This document shows positions 1 through 10,377 of a stretch of DNA of 64,000 nt, piece by piece. Location: assembly GCA_030581615.1 (NCBI GenBank), contig JAKTTT010000068.1, forward strand, positions 54,049-118,048, given 5' to 3'. Each line of letters begins with the position of its first letter. Within the stretch, counting starts at the first letter, position 1. Position numbers and translations under genes: made by a program. Below the pieces are notes generated by a model. That model was given only the letters and a program-made list of their open reading frames with translations, searched no databases and was not told the origin of the DNA. Source of the stretch: Alloascoidea africana (Eukaryota > Ascomycota > Alloascoideomycetes > Alloascoideales > Alloascoideaceae).

Positions 1-2
1 AG

Positions 3-404
3 GAATCGAAAACATCTACTAGCAGTAGTGCTACTGCAAAGACTTCAAGCACACATAGTGAGACCTCATCCAGTTCCACGACCAATCCTTCATCATCCAG
101 CAGCACAAGTTCTTCTTCTTCTTCTTTTTCTTCTTCCTCTGAACAGGAATCTGCTTCAGTACCTAGTTCAAGTGAATCCTTTTCAGAGTCTAGATCCAGT
201 GCTGTTGTCACAACCTCAGAGTCCACGTCTACCTCGAAAGCGTCAGCCGCATCCACAAAACCAACCCACAGTTCCAATCCTCCTTCATCTTCGTCGCTAC
301 AGGCCGATTCATCAACAACGGGAAGTGATAGCAACTCGGGACAGACTTACAAGGGTAGCGCTGTTGGAGCTTTAGTCCTCGCATTACTAGTTGGCATTCT
401 CTAA
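3..404 (+). CDS. GPI-anchored Ser/Thr-rich cell wall protein, C-terminal part
   Basis: Only the 3' end is in the window: 133 codons open from the left edge to TAA at 402-404. The reading is dominated by Ser and Thr with runs of up to six Ser, typical of an O-mannosylated stalk. It ends in a classic GPI-attachment signal: a small-residue omega region (S-N-S-G), a short polar spacer (QTYKGS), then about 16 hydrophobic residues ending VGIL with nothing after. This is what cell-wall mannoproteins, adhesins and Gas/Crh-type enzymes carry, so the N-terminal function is unknown. The frame is supported by composition and the terminal signal; the other open frames here are shadows. CT-dinucleotide repeats follow at about 447-472. 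Confidence 0.85.
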   Translation, partial: ESKTSTSSSATAKTSSTHSETSSSSTTNPSSSSSTSSSSSSFSSSSEQESASVPSSSESFSESRSSAVVTTSESTSTSKASAASTKPTHSSNPPSSSSLQADSSTTGSDSNSGQTYKGSAVGALVLALLVGIL

Positions 405-1811
405 TCCTAAACACTTTACCTAATTTATAGTTTGAGCCACTCACACCCTCTCTCTCTCTCTCTCTCTCTCGCTCTTATCTAACAACTTCTTTTTCTTCTT
501 CTCCAACGTTAAGTTTATGTTCAAAATGTCATGAAAGGCAACACAGTTTGTCTTAACTCAATAAAAGAAACTTCCTTTTTTTTTATGTTTAAAAGATGTG
601 TATTGTTTAGACGTTTACCAGCGTTCTTCGATTTGATGAACCACTTTATTTTAAACATACAACTACATGCATGTATTTTATCACAGTGAAATAAAAATAA
701 ACTGATAAAGATGTTCCTTCTACTATAGTTTTGTCTTATTGTAGCAGTAGCGTTCAATCTTGGGTATTGAAAAGCTCGAAGCTCACCTGGAACATGCACT
801 CATGCCTAAACTGTACCCACACTTCATCGTCTAGTACTAACACCCATCTATTCTGGGAGAAACATTTTTCATATGGTGATCCTCAAACATTCGGTTTGTC
901 TGGAGGTCGCAGTACTCCTTTTTTCCAATCAGCTCATGTTGAAATCACCCCGGTGAATCAGGAGTCGTTGGGCGAGGGTAATGAGTCAAATCGAAAATTG
1001 AGTCATTGGATCACAATTTCTCGATTATTTAAACCCAGCAATTCCCGTCATTCTTTTCCATCATCAGCGCATGTTCATTCTTAAACACTCTCTTTAATAG
1101 CGCTCATGCTGGATACAAATGCCATGAGCGGATTACAACCAAGCTTGGCTACAAGCCTTCAGAATTGGCTTCTCACGTCTGAATTCAGAGCAGGATCTCT
1201 GAACTTGCACTAAAGAAATGGAGAGGGCGAATTCCCAAAATCATGCTACTTCTGGTCAGCTTTCTTTTCGCAGATTACTTGTTGCAGTTGGTATTTTTTC
1301 CTATAGAAGTGGGTGGCACCCAACACATCTGCATGTGTACTCCTCAGGGCGGGATCACAACTACATTCAGCCTTCATTGTCACCTCCGATTCAAGCCTTT
1401 AAAACAATTTTTGACCATGCTACCAGTCTATAGGAAAAGAGAGGGTGGGTTAGGGGACTGTTGAAAACATTGATAATTTTTGACAATCTGCTTTTGTATT
1501 ATATATGTCATAATTGTAAAGCAACATTTTTACCTATCAAAACTCTTGTTTGAAAGAGGCGTAGTTCACTAAAACCTGTACAAAACAGAACTTTCTATAC
1601 GTGTTCAAAAAAAGTCTCCAGAAAGCATCAACTTGTCTTGTCAGGTACCGAAAAATCAGAGAAAGAAGCTTCTGCTATTGACTTCAGGGGCAGCATACGA
1701 ACACTCAATAATATAATTAGCCAAATACTTTTGTACTAATCACTAATAAAAATACTATCGGTATCACTGATCCTTTTAAAACGAGTATTGCAACACGTCT
1801 TCTAAAAGTCT
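405..1811. other. Intergenic stretch with no supported gene
   Basis: It holds a (CT)n run at about 447-472 just after the wall-protein stop and AT-rich sequence. Short ORFs exist (for example 1243-1464 on +, with a hydrophobic start), but none has a recognisable motif or supporting splice signals. Confidence 0.5.
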
Positions 1812-2516
1812 TCATTCCGAGAGTTCATCGATTGTGGACTCAATTTTGTGAATAACAGGCAAGTCCTTCATCATCCGCTTAACACTCGAGATGTAAAATT
1901 CGATAAGCTGTCGGTGGTAGACTTGCCAGAACGGGACCATATTGGCCTTCCCAAATCGCAATAACACTATTTCTACACGGAACCACGATTTTTTCAAACT
2001 GGGTAGTAAAAGAAGTTTGTTCCACCCAATTTACTTCGAACGGCGGAGGAGCCACCAACCGTCTCGTGAAAATAATCGAGGAAACCCAGGCAGAAACGCT
2101 CAATGATGGCAAAGGGGTTTGAACGACATACATTATCATTCGTCTAGGTTACAAGTTACACGAGGTCAACTCCTGGGAACAATGGAAAAAGACAATGAAA
2201 ATGCCAGTTCCGCAAGGTTTGTAGGGTTGGCACAAACCTGGGGCCATTCCCATACAACGGACAAACAGTAAAACTCTGCCTTCACTCAATAGGACATGAC
2301 ACATCCGCTCCAATTATCATAGAAATACTTTGCTATAGTTGTGCAGAATGCCTTTCCTGTACAATAGTTTACCACTTTTGTTTGTGCCAAAATGAAATCA
2401 GAAAACTTGTGCAGGACACTGTATTCACGTGATATGTCATAGGGCTTATTATTAGGCCTTGGAAATGACCACCAAAAAAGGAAAGCAACGACAACTCTAT
2501 GCTCAATTTTACACAC
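1812..2516 (-). pseudogene. Possible degenerate or intron-split unknown gene
   Basis: Three short minus-strand ORFs lie in succession here (2516-2286, 2139-1879 and 1997-1812). Each has protein-like composition: a stretch ending DFILAQTKVVNY in the first, and a charged helical end (MMKDLPVIHKIESTIDELSE) in the last. They could be exons of one gene, a frameshifted relic, or chance. I found no convincing donor/acceptor pair to join them and recognise no family. The first would start about 100 bp from the RPS29 5' intron, so the two would share a divergent promoter. Confidence 0.2.
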
Positions 2517-2615
2517 TGGTCTTGAAACTCCACCATCTGTTATTCACTTTCTCCCTTGCAATTCCAAAATCTCTAAATCGTGCAACACCTTCAACGTCTA
2601 CGACTTTAGCAAACT

Positions 2616-2756
2616 GTAAGTAACAAACATAACAATGATATGGAGCATTTGCTATGGAAGAATTGGAATACTCTCGATCTGTTTATGAGAACCAAGTCCG
2701 GTGCTTTTGTTTTGTATGGATGCAAAACATTGAAGTAGGTTACTAACAGATTTCAG
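2616..2756 (+). other. 5'UTR intron of RPS29
   Basis: Donor GTAAGT at 2616-2621, perfect branch site TACTAAC at 2741-2747 and acceptor CAG ending at 2756 define a 141-nt intron. It ends 12 nt before the RPS29 ATG. Exon 1 is non-coding, because an in-frame TAG lies at 2607-2609. Confidence 0.85.
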
Positions 2757-2768
2757 TATTCTGTAAAG

Positions 2769-2939
2769 ATGGCTCACGAAAACGTTTGGTACTCTCACCC
2801 ACGAAAATACGGCAAAGGATCGCGACAATGTCGTATCACTGCAACCACTACTGGTGTCATCAGAAAGTATGGAATCAACTTGGGAAGACAGTCCTTCCGT
2901 GAGAAGGCTGCTGATATCGGTTTCCACAAGTATCGATAA
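2769..2939 (+). CDS. RPS29: Small ribosomal subunit protein uS14 (Rps29), 56 aa
   Basis: The 56-residue product matches eukaryotic Rps29 end to end: MAHENVW start, [35 protein letters not shown] end. Rps29 sits in the head of the 40S subunit near the decoding site. In other yeasts four cysteines (21, 24, 39, 42) bind zinc. Here only Cys21 remains; the other three positions are Thr, Gly and Ser. Three arginines use CGA, a codon usually avoided in highly expressed yeast genes. A 5'UTR intron precedes the ATG (see separate entry). The reading frame upstream in exon 1 has a stop, so ATG 2769 is the start. Identification is firm; whether this is the only Rps29 copy in the genome cannot be seen. 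Confidence 0.95.
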   Translation: MAHENVWYSHPRKYGKGSRQCRITATTTGVIRKYGINLGRQSFREKAADIGFHKYR

Positions 2940-3379
2940 TTTGTTACTCCTGCTAAAGCGTGCGACTACTCTACTACAATACTAGATAGTAGTATGCTGA
3001 CCACCATGTTTTTATACTACTTCCCCTGGACAGAAAGAAGGGCAGAATATGTTTGAGAAAAAAAATGATTGGTTAAGATTCACCTGTTTTATTTAATCTA
3101 ATGTATCATGTTTTTCTCTGTTTACCGTTCCTTGCGTAGCTGAAGTATACTATTGGACTGACGTTTCTACTGCTTTGGTCTCAGACAGTGCCATTTCTCC
3201 ATAATAGCACATTCATATCAAAACCGAGCCGTGATGTGATTTTTCAAAATAAGCTTTGCAAAATGGATTCCCAACACAATTCATCAGATTCGTTAAAGAC
3301 CATGTTTACACTATTAGCAAAACTATAACAATAAAAGGAAACGTACATGCTACTAACTCATCATTATCACATATAGGGC
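2940..3379. other. Intergenic between RPS29 (+) and the glucokinase gene (-)
   Basis: Convergent 3' ends. AT-rich with A and T runs suitable for polyadenylation. No gene or RNA structure was recognised. Confidence 0.6.
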
Positions 3380-4783
3380 TTAAGCGGTAGAGGCGCAAAG
3401 AGCAGCACCCACACCTGATCCATCTTTGGCTACCTTAATTCTAATCTTCTTCTCCCCATCCACTCCGATATACTTACAAAGCCTCATTGCTTCTCTCATC
3501 TTTTTTTGAAAGTCCGGATAGTATTGAACGACGCTGCCGTCGACTCCAATGTCTACTGCAGTAAGCCTTTCTAGAGCGCCAGTCTTGTGCAGAATTCCTG
3601 CAAGTGGGATCGCACTCAAGTAGGCTGATCGTTTTGAGATTGCTCTGACCAGAACTTGAATTGCCTGGCGTTCCTCAAAAGTGGTGGGGATGTGGATGGA
3701 CTGGTTGAAAACCAGCTCGGTAAGCCTCTGGGAAGTGGAGTCATCAATCTCAACAATTGAAAGAATAGAGGAATCCAGAGTCCATGGTTTAAAGAACTTT
3801 TCACCCATGTCCTTAACCGATTGGAAAATCAGCTTTTGTTCGTATAGGTCTACCAGAATCTGTCTCAGCGTTTCTCCCAGAAACATGCCACTGACTCTTT
3901 TCTCAAACATGTGGAAAGTAGGATTGGGGGTCAGTTTATCAATAGCCTCATCGTATTTTGTCACTGGTAGAACTGTGAGGTCATTGTCAAAGGAACCCCA
4001 CTCGGTGTTTATAACCATATGAGTAACTCCAGCAGGTATTTCACTCCTGTCCAGCTTGCCAATATTTTCAACTGGCTCCATGTAGCAGCCGTTGGTTCCG
4101 GTGCCAAAAATGCAACCAATAACAGTTTCGCTGCCATCTTCAGACTCGTTTGAGTAAGCGCCAGACATGAATGTGCCAACAGTATCGTTAACAAGCGCAA
4201 CAACCTCCGCGTTTAAGTTCTTCTCGTCTAGAGCCTGCTGGAGTAACTGGACAACGTCCTTGTCGACAGCATCAGCAATGCTAAATCCCTTGGTCCATCT
4301 GATCAATGTGCCCCGAGCCAAGGAAGTTTGGTGAACTGGGAAGCTAAAGGTGAAACCAATCTTTAAAGGCCCATGCTGGCCCCCTTCTGAGGCAAACCGA
4401 TCAGAGTGATGGACATCCAAAAAGCTGGCAACTTTATCAGCAAAAAAGTCAAAAAGGGGTTTTGATTCTCCAGATAATAAGTCCTTTGGAATTGGGTGTT
4501 TGATATGTTTCATTTGGAAAGCGTGGTTGCCATTCAACCGGACCGAACAGACTCGGAAATTCGTGCCGCCAAGGTCGAGGGCCAGGTATAGTCCTTTTTC
4601 TGTACCTGTTGGAGCACGAGTGACGAAAGATGGGATCATCAGTAGTCCTCTTTTGTTTGCTTCTGAATTGAGGCCTTCGTTGGCCAATTGGATGAAGCGG
4701 TCCACGCCCTTGTCTATTGTCTCGGGAGAGATTTCAAATAGTTGGGCGATTTCGTTGATTTTGTCAAACAGTGCTTTAGACAT
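3380..4783 (-). CDS. GLK1: Glucokinase/hexokinase family sugar kinase, 467 aa
   Basis: It phosphorylates glucose with ATP at the head of glycolysis, in the cytosol. Visible motifs in order: phosphate-1 loop LALDLGGTNFRV, sugar-binding TFSFPVHQ and RWTKGF, the catalytic Asp in VALVNDTVGT, the adenosine region IFGTGTNGCYME, and a C-terminal VDGSVVQYYP / DGSGVGAAL. Length and sequence resemble yeast glucokinase (Glk1/Emi2) more than Hxk1/2: the N-terminus lacks the basic KKGSM-like regulatory segment of Hxk2. I chose the second Met (MSKALFDK, ATG at 4783) because the seven codons before it read through the leader. A TATA-like CAATATAAA lies about 65 bp upstream. Divergent from TUB1 across 1.3 kb. 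Confidence 0.92.
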   Translation of the reverse strand: MSKALFDKINEIAQLFEISPETIDKGVDRFIQLANEGLNSEANKRGLLMIPSFVTRAPTGTEKGLYLALDLGGTNFRVCSVRLNGNHAFQMKHIKHPIPKDLLSGESKPLFDFFADKVASFLDVHHSDRFASEGGQHGPLKIGFTFSFPVHQTSLARGTLIRWTKGFSIADAVDKDVVQLLQQALDEKNLNAEVVALVNDTVGTFMSGAYSNESEDGSETVIGCIFGTGTNGCYMEPVENIGKLDRSEIPAGVTHMVINTEWGSFDNDLTVLPVTKYDEAIDKLTPNPTFHMFEKRVSGMFLGETLRQILVDLYEQKLIFQSVKDMGEKFFKPWTLDSSILSIVEIDDSTSQRLTELVFNQSIHIPTTFEERQAIQVLVRAISKRSAYLSAIPLAGILHKTGALERLTAVDIGVDGSVVQYYPDFQKKMREAMRLCKYIGVDGEKKIRIKVAKDGSGVGAALCASTA

Positions 4784-6073
4784 GATGTATAGTTTGTAGA
4801 TCAATAGAGGAAAGGAAAAAGATGCGACTAAAAAGATCCCCAGGTGTCTTTATATTGAGTAGTTGTTCCGTGAGAAGAAGGAAAACCCTTGGCAGTTTCA
4901 ATTTTTTGCTTATGCTTAGACTTCCCGGGCCCGATTATAGTTTAATTGGGGGGGCATCACACCATGTAGTGCTCTCCCCATGTTTCTTTTTGTGTGTGCC
5001 ACTTGTGTTCGGAAAAAACTATTTGGCAAGTTTTTCCAGAGTGCGTCAACTGTGCATTACTACTCTTGGGACGGAACATTTAGCGAACAAATATTTGGCT
5101 ATTAGGTTTTTGGGCTGGCTTGCTCCTCACTTTTAATACAACTGGGGTAGCGGGTGTTAAATGATTGATCATCGACTGGAGGGTTCAATTTCCTTGTTTC
5201 TTTTTTCCAAAGTGACTGCTCCATGGGTCACATCACGAGATCCATATTCCCGTCACCATTCTCCATGACTGTAGTTCTGGGGTTACACCACCTGTTCTGT
5301 CTGCAGTGCGAGCATCAGGGAAACCTTATATTCATCTCTTTTTTTTACCCGCAAGTAGAACGAGAGCAGAGAGCAGAGAGCAGAGAGCAGAGAGCAGCGG
5401 GGCTGGGGAAACTGGATCGGATAAAACTAGTGGGTGTATCTCTACCGAAAGGGCCGGCTCCAATGGTCCGAGCCCCGCCATAAGGACTATTTATTCTATT
5501 TACTGTGTTTGCACGCAATGTGTGATTGTAACAAAACAAGACACTGTTGGAGTTTCCAAGAATTGGCCACGCCATGAGATTTCAACTCCTATGAGCTGAC
5601 CTTTTGTTCAGAACACCTCTGATGCCATTTCCAGTATCTGTTTGGGGTCACCAGAAGCCATGAGTCGTTTGTTCAGGGCGTTTTGCACGAAACAACATCG
5701 ATACGACTCGTTCTTTTAATGGTCAAAACTCGCTCCTGTCCACAGATACCGGTTTATTTGAATTATCAATTTCCCTTCCCCAAGAACATTGACGGATTGA
5801 TAGGCGTATGGGTGTGTGTGTATTCAACAACCATACACCCACAAAACCCGCATGGTCCGGGTAACATCCATCACCACGGCAACCACCTCCTAGTGTTTAC
5901 AAATTCTGCTGCTAGCGGGATTGCGGGCTGTGATTGGCCAGCGCTGTGTGAACACGATGTTTTTTCCTCTTCTCCAAATTGGCTGGAGCCCTCTTCTTTT
6001 CTCGTACTCGCGCCCTACCTTTTTGGATCCATATTCTGTATTTTGTTTCCAACACTAATCTTTCCGCACAACA
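4784..6073. other. Divergent promoter region between GLK1 and TUB1
   Basis: 1.29 kb with no supported gene. It contains a short tandem repeat (unit AGAGAGC, about five copies, 5363-5397), a TATA-like element serving the glucokinase gene near 4848, and a GT-rich run near 5812-5825. ORFs crossing it have no recognisable content. Confidence 0.6.
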
Positions 6074-8005
6074 ATGAGAGAAGTTATCAGCATTAATGGT
6101 ACGTTACACAGCGTTCCGTTGTCTGTTATGGATGTGTCCACGACCCAGATCCCGATGTGGATCAGAGCTAAGCGATGAAAGCTGATGATGCGTTTCCATT
6201 TCATCTTCCGCTCGAGATTGCCAATTCAATTATGTACAAAGTGGATTCTTTTCACATCTTCGGAGTTGGTACTGGGTTGTCGGCTCATAGTCCATCGTTT
6301 ATCCAGTTTTCAGTGGGCCCTGCGTGCTGATATTTTGAACGGAATGCTAACATTTTCTTGTCTCTCTAGTCGGCCAAGGTACGTTACCACCCCATTCAAC
6401 AAATTAATAATGAAATAAAAAAAAAAATGGAAAAAAGGGGCCATAACGGTCCTTTTGCCAAAGGGCCTGCCACACACATGAGCAGTTTTGTAGCCCTCCC
6501 CGTCCAGTTTGTTCTAACCTGATGGGAATGTAGCTGGATGCCAGATTGGTAACTCGTGTTGGGAGGTATGTATAATCAATCAAAACAACTGCACTGGCCA
6601 CTTCTAACACAAATCCCCATAGTTGTATTGTCTTGAGCATGGTATTCAAGTAGGTATCGCGATGGAACTTTGGCACAAGAGAGCAATTACTAATGAGGCG
6701 ACAGCCTGATGGATACCTCCAAGAAGGTCTTACTAGACCCAAGGGAGAAGACGGGTTCAGCACTTTCTTTTCTGAAACTGGTATGTGCAGGTAGGCTTTT
6801 ACAAAATCGTGTTATGCTGACCTTTCCTGGAAATAGGATCTGGTAAATTTGTTCCAAGAACCATCTACGTTGATTTGGAACCCAATGTGGTCGATGAGGT
6901 CAGAAATGGTACCTACAAGGACCTTTTCCATCCAGAGCAACTGATCACAGGCAAGGAGGATGCCGCCAACAACTATGCCCGTGGCCATTACACCGTGGGC
7001 AAGGAGCTGATTGACCAGGTCATGGACCGTGTCAGAAAGGTTGCGGACAACTGCGGTGGTCTTCAGGGGTTCCTCTTCACCCACTCGTTCGGCGGTGGTA
7101 CCGGTTCCGGTTTTGGAGCTCTTCTGTTGGAGCAATTGTCTGTTGACTTTGGCAAAAAGTCCAAGTTGGAGTTTGCCGTGTACCCAGCACCTCAAGTTTC
7201 AACATCTGTTGTGGAGCCTTACAACTCTGTTTTGACCACACATACCACTCTAGAGCATTCGGACTGTACCTTTATGGTCGACAATGAGGCCATTTACAAT
7301 ATGTGCCGCCGTAATCTGGACATTGCCAGACCATCGCACGACAACCTGAACCGTATCATCTCCCAGGTGGTTTCCTCTGTGACGGCCTCGTTGAGATTCC
7401 CAGGATCGCTGAACGTGGACTTGAATGAGTTCCAGACAAACTTGGTTCCATATCCAAGAATCCACTTCCCGTTGGTTTCCTATGCACCGGTGATCTCTGC
7501 ATCCAAGGCACATCACGAATCGAACTCGATCCAGGAGATTACAAACGCCTGCTTCGAGCCCAGCAACCAGATGGTGAACTGCGAGCCCCGTAAGGGCAAG
7601 TACATGGCAACATGTTTGCTGTACCGTGGAGACGTTGTGAACCGTGAGGTGCAATCTGCCGTGGCCACGATCAAATCGAAGAAGACGATCCAGATGGTTG
7701 AGTGGTGTCCCACCGGTTTCAAGATTGGTATCTGCTACCAGCCCCCACAGTTTGTGCCAGGCGGAGATTTGGCCCAGGTCACCCGTGCTGTTTGCATGCT
7801 GTCCAACACGACGGCGATTGCGGACGCATGGACCAGGTTGGATCAGAAGTTTGATCTGATGTACGCCAAGCGGGCATTTGTCCACTGGTACGTTGGCGAG
7901 GGAATGGAAGAAGGCGAGTTCAGCGAGGCCAGAGAGGACTTGGCGGCTCTTGAGAAAGATTACGAAGAGGTCGCCGCGGATACCACGTACGAGGAGGAGT
8001 ATTAG
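6074..8005 (+). CDS. TUB1: Alpha-tubulin, six exons, 445 aa
   Basis: Alpha subunit of the tubulin dimer, building the spindle and cytoplasmic microtubules. Exons by my reading: 6074-6098, 6370-6378 (9 nt), 6534-6565, 6623-6649, 6705-6780 and 6837-8005. Joined, the start reads [20 protein letters not shown] then [14 protein letters not shown], the canonical tubulin N-terminus, and the total is 446 codons including stop. All five introns begin GT (GTACGT, GTACGT, GTATGT, GTAGGT, GTATGT), end AG, and have branch-like TGCTAAC, TTCTAAC, TTCTAAC, TACTAAT or TGCTGAC boxes 10-20 nt before the acceptor. The GTP loop GGGTGSG and the catalytic Glu in [11 protein letters not shown] are intact. The protein ends EEEY, so a C-terminal aromatic is kept. 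CTG codons fall on conserved Leu sites (RRNLDI, DNLNR). Confidence 0.96.
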
Positions 8006-8793
8006 ATCTACAGTATTGCGAGAGAGAGATTGGTTTTTTCCTTTTTTTCGTCTTTTCAAACTTTCACTATTGTTTCCTGTTGTTTTTGTTTTTGTTTTTC
8101 CCGCGTTGTGTGTCTGAGCGAGAGCCGTTAACCTTACTAATTACCAGTCCGTTTAATAAAGGACCATACCCAATCTGCTGAGTTCCCGCAATATCTTGCA
8201 CTTGAAAATCGATGACATCGTAATGTGTAAATGTGTGTCCGGACCCCAATATACACATGGCGGTGCTGTGCGCTGTGCGCCAAACACCCATGCACCCGCC
8301 TCCTGGAGCTGGGGGAAAACCACTCCTTTTTTTCTCACTTTTCTCTTTGGACGATCTTTTCACCTCCCATCCAGTATACAAGTTGCCTTCAACCTCCCGC
8401 TGCCGTCTTTTCTGCCTGGTGATAAGAAAAGAGCAATTTTCATAGAGTAGAGGATTCTCCGACTCTTCTGTGTCCACTTTTCCGTCTTCGTCTGTTGCCA
8501 CCAGTTGCGCACACAACACTGTGGTGTGTACAGTTCAAGAAATAGGTCTACTCAACCTTCTGTTTCTGTTCCCAGCTTCAACTCATCAAGACGAGCTTTT
8601 GACTAAGTCCTCGTCTCGTGTCCGTTATTGCACCTTCATCTTCCTGTCCTCGCGGTAACAGAAGAGACTCTTTTCCACGACTTTACCTGCTCCACTGGCT
8701 CCCCCACAACATTACCAGCAAGACGCTTCTAGTGACTAACCGCCAGACACACTCACCTCCATATAATCATAATACTCCTTCACCATCTCCCCA
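8006..8793. other. Intergenic between TUB1 and the cyclin gene
   Basis: About 790 bp serving as TUB1 terminator and cyclin promoter/leader. T-rich after the TUB1 stop (8035-8100) and C/T-rich on the strand leading to the cyclin start. No gene was recognised. Confidence 0.6.
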
Positions 8794-10377
8794 ATGTCCA
8801 GCACCAAGACAAGCAGTACCTTGTGTACCTCCATCCCTTCCTCCTCGTCCTACATCAAGTCTCTGTCCACAGCCGGTTCTTTCGATCAGCAACCGTACCA
8901 ACCCCAGCGCTCGCATCATCACCAGCATCAGCGGATGTACGACATTCCATACGAACATGCCCATGCCCGTATGACCACCACCTCCTTGCCCGCACAAGTC
9001 CAAGTCCAGGACACCATCCCCGTCCCCGTCCACTTCAACGCCCAGGCCATGGTAGGCTACTCGGCCCCTTCGTTCCACCCCTGGACCAGTAAGCCCCTGT
9101 CTCAACACAGGCGGCAGCACCAGTCGTTACCCCCTCTACAGATTCACTACGCTCCACCTCCCCCTATGGACCAATCATCTGCTATTGGTGGTTCGGGCCC
9201 CGACTACGACGTTCGTGAAATGGCAAAGTTCCTTTCCGTCATGGGCTACGGGATCCTTAAACCTATGGAGACGCTGACTGGCAAGATGAAAACGGTCATG
9301 CAGTCAGTGCTTAGCGCCACAAGGTTACCAAAGTCCACTGTCATTCTGTCCCTGGTCTACCTGGCCCAGCGGAAATCTCTTGACGATCAGATGGTCCACT
9401 CACAGCTAAACTTGGATTTATCTTCGGAAGGTAAATCCATCGACTTGGAAACCCAGGCATTCAAGATTATCATAATATCGCTGCTACTTGCGAACAAGTT
9501 TAACGATGACAACACTTTTACAAATAGATCCTGGTCCGATGCTACCCATATCCCTATTGCCGAAATCACTAGGATGGAACGTGAATGGCTGGCTCCTATA
9601 AAATGGAACCTACATTTGGATGAGAATGGCCGTAAAGGTTGGGAAAGATGGAACGACTGTTGGGAGCTGTGGATGAAGAAGAGAGCTTCTAGAAGATCCG
9701 CTCCAACTTCCCCATCTTTCAACAACAGCTTTTCCCCTGTTTCTTCAAGATCGACCTATATCCCTTCTCCTCCTTCATACTCTATTCCCAAATGGTTTGA
9801 AGAGCAGCAGAGAAAACAACAAGAGAAGCAACAGCAACAACCTCATAAGCAGTCATCGTCTACGTCGTCTCTTTCTTCATCTTCAGGTTCAACCCAGTCG
9901 TTGATAACGTCTATTCCTGCTTCTCAAGAATCGCTACCTGCTCTTTTACCACAATCAGCAGCTTCACAACAGTCAGTTCCTATCCCTGTCTCGATTCCCA
10001 TTCCTATCCAGGTCCCTGTCACTGTTGCACCCCCTAGTCTCCGGCTCCCTCTATCCATGGTACAGCCAATGCCGTTACCTCAGTCAATCAACACCTCTAA
10101 TCAACCTCATATCTTTGCTCCTATAGAACCCAACGGCACAAAGTATGTCTCTTATTTCCAGCGGCCGTTAAGTGAAGATGAAAACTTGGTTTGTAATAGA
10201 TATAGCCAGGTTGGATGCCGCACATATCATCAGGAACAAATACCGCAGTCTGCATCCACAAGGCCAAATGGCCATGCTGTTTACTGCAACTGTCATTTTT
10301 GCTCCTATGAGCCCTACTTTGTCAATCAGATGGATTGGACCAGATCCCAAGGCCAAACACTGGCAACAGTTTGTTGA
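8794..10377 (+). CDS. Pho85-type (PCL/CLG1-like) cyclin, 527 aa
   Basis: A cyclin box spans about residues 140-276 in the PCL style: SVLSATRLPKSTVILSLVYL, then ALANKFNDDN-like helices with NRSWSDATHIP and the signature ITRMEREWL followed by IKWNL. Proteins of this class activate the Pho85 cyclin-dependent kinase and link nutrient or cell-cycle cues to substrates. The N-terminal 140 residues are low-complexity (Ser/Thr, His/Gln, Pro), and the C-terminal half is Gln/Ser/Pro-rich and probably disordered. The length and the long flanks resemble Clg1-type cyclins more than the short Pcl1/Pcl5 types, but the sequence alone does not decide which paralogue it is. A Cys-rich tail (CNCHFC) is unusual. 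Confidence 0.8.
   Translation: MSSTKTSSTLCTSIPSSSSYIKSLSTAGSFDQQPYQPQRSHHHQHQRMYDIPYEHAHARMTTTSLPAQVQVQDTIPVPVHFNAQAMVGYSAPSFHPWTSKPLSQHRRQHQSLPPLQIHYAPPPPMDQSSAIGGSGPDYDVREMAKFLSVMGYGILKPMETLTGKMKTVMQSVLSATRLPKSTVILSLVYLAQRKSLDDQMVHSQLNLDLSSEGKSIDLETQAFKIIIISLLLANKFNDDNTFTNRSWSDATHIPIAEITRMEREWLAPIKWNLHLDENGRKGWERWNDCWELWMKKRASRRSAPTSPSFNNSFSPVSSRSTYIPSPPSYSIPKWFEEQQRKQQEKQQQQPHKQSSSTSSLSSSSGSTQSLITSIPASQESLPALLPQSAASQQSVPIPVSIPIPIQVPVTVAPPSLRLPLSMVQPMPLPQSINTSNQPHIFAPIEPNGTKYVSYFQRPLSEDENLVCNRYSQVGCRTYHQEQIPQSASTRPNGHAVYCNCHFCSYEPYFVNQMDWTRSQGQTLATVC

Noticed and set aside
28-375. 115-codon ORF on + at the left edge
   Set aside because: Shadow of the GPI wall-protein frame; its Pro/Leu/Gln-rich product is the out-of-frame reading of Ser-rich codons.
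7250-8059. 269-codon minus-strand ORF opposite TUB1
   Set aside because: Antisense shadow of the conserved tubulin exon; codon bias explains the open frame.
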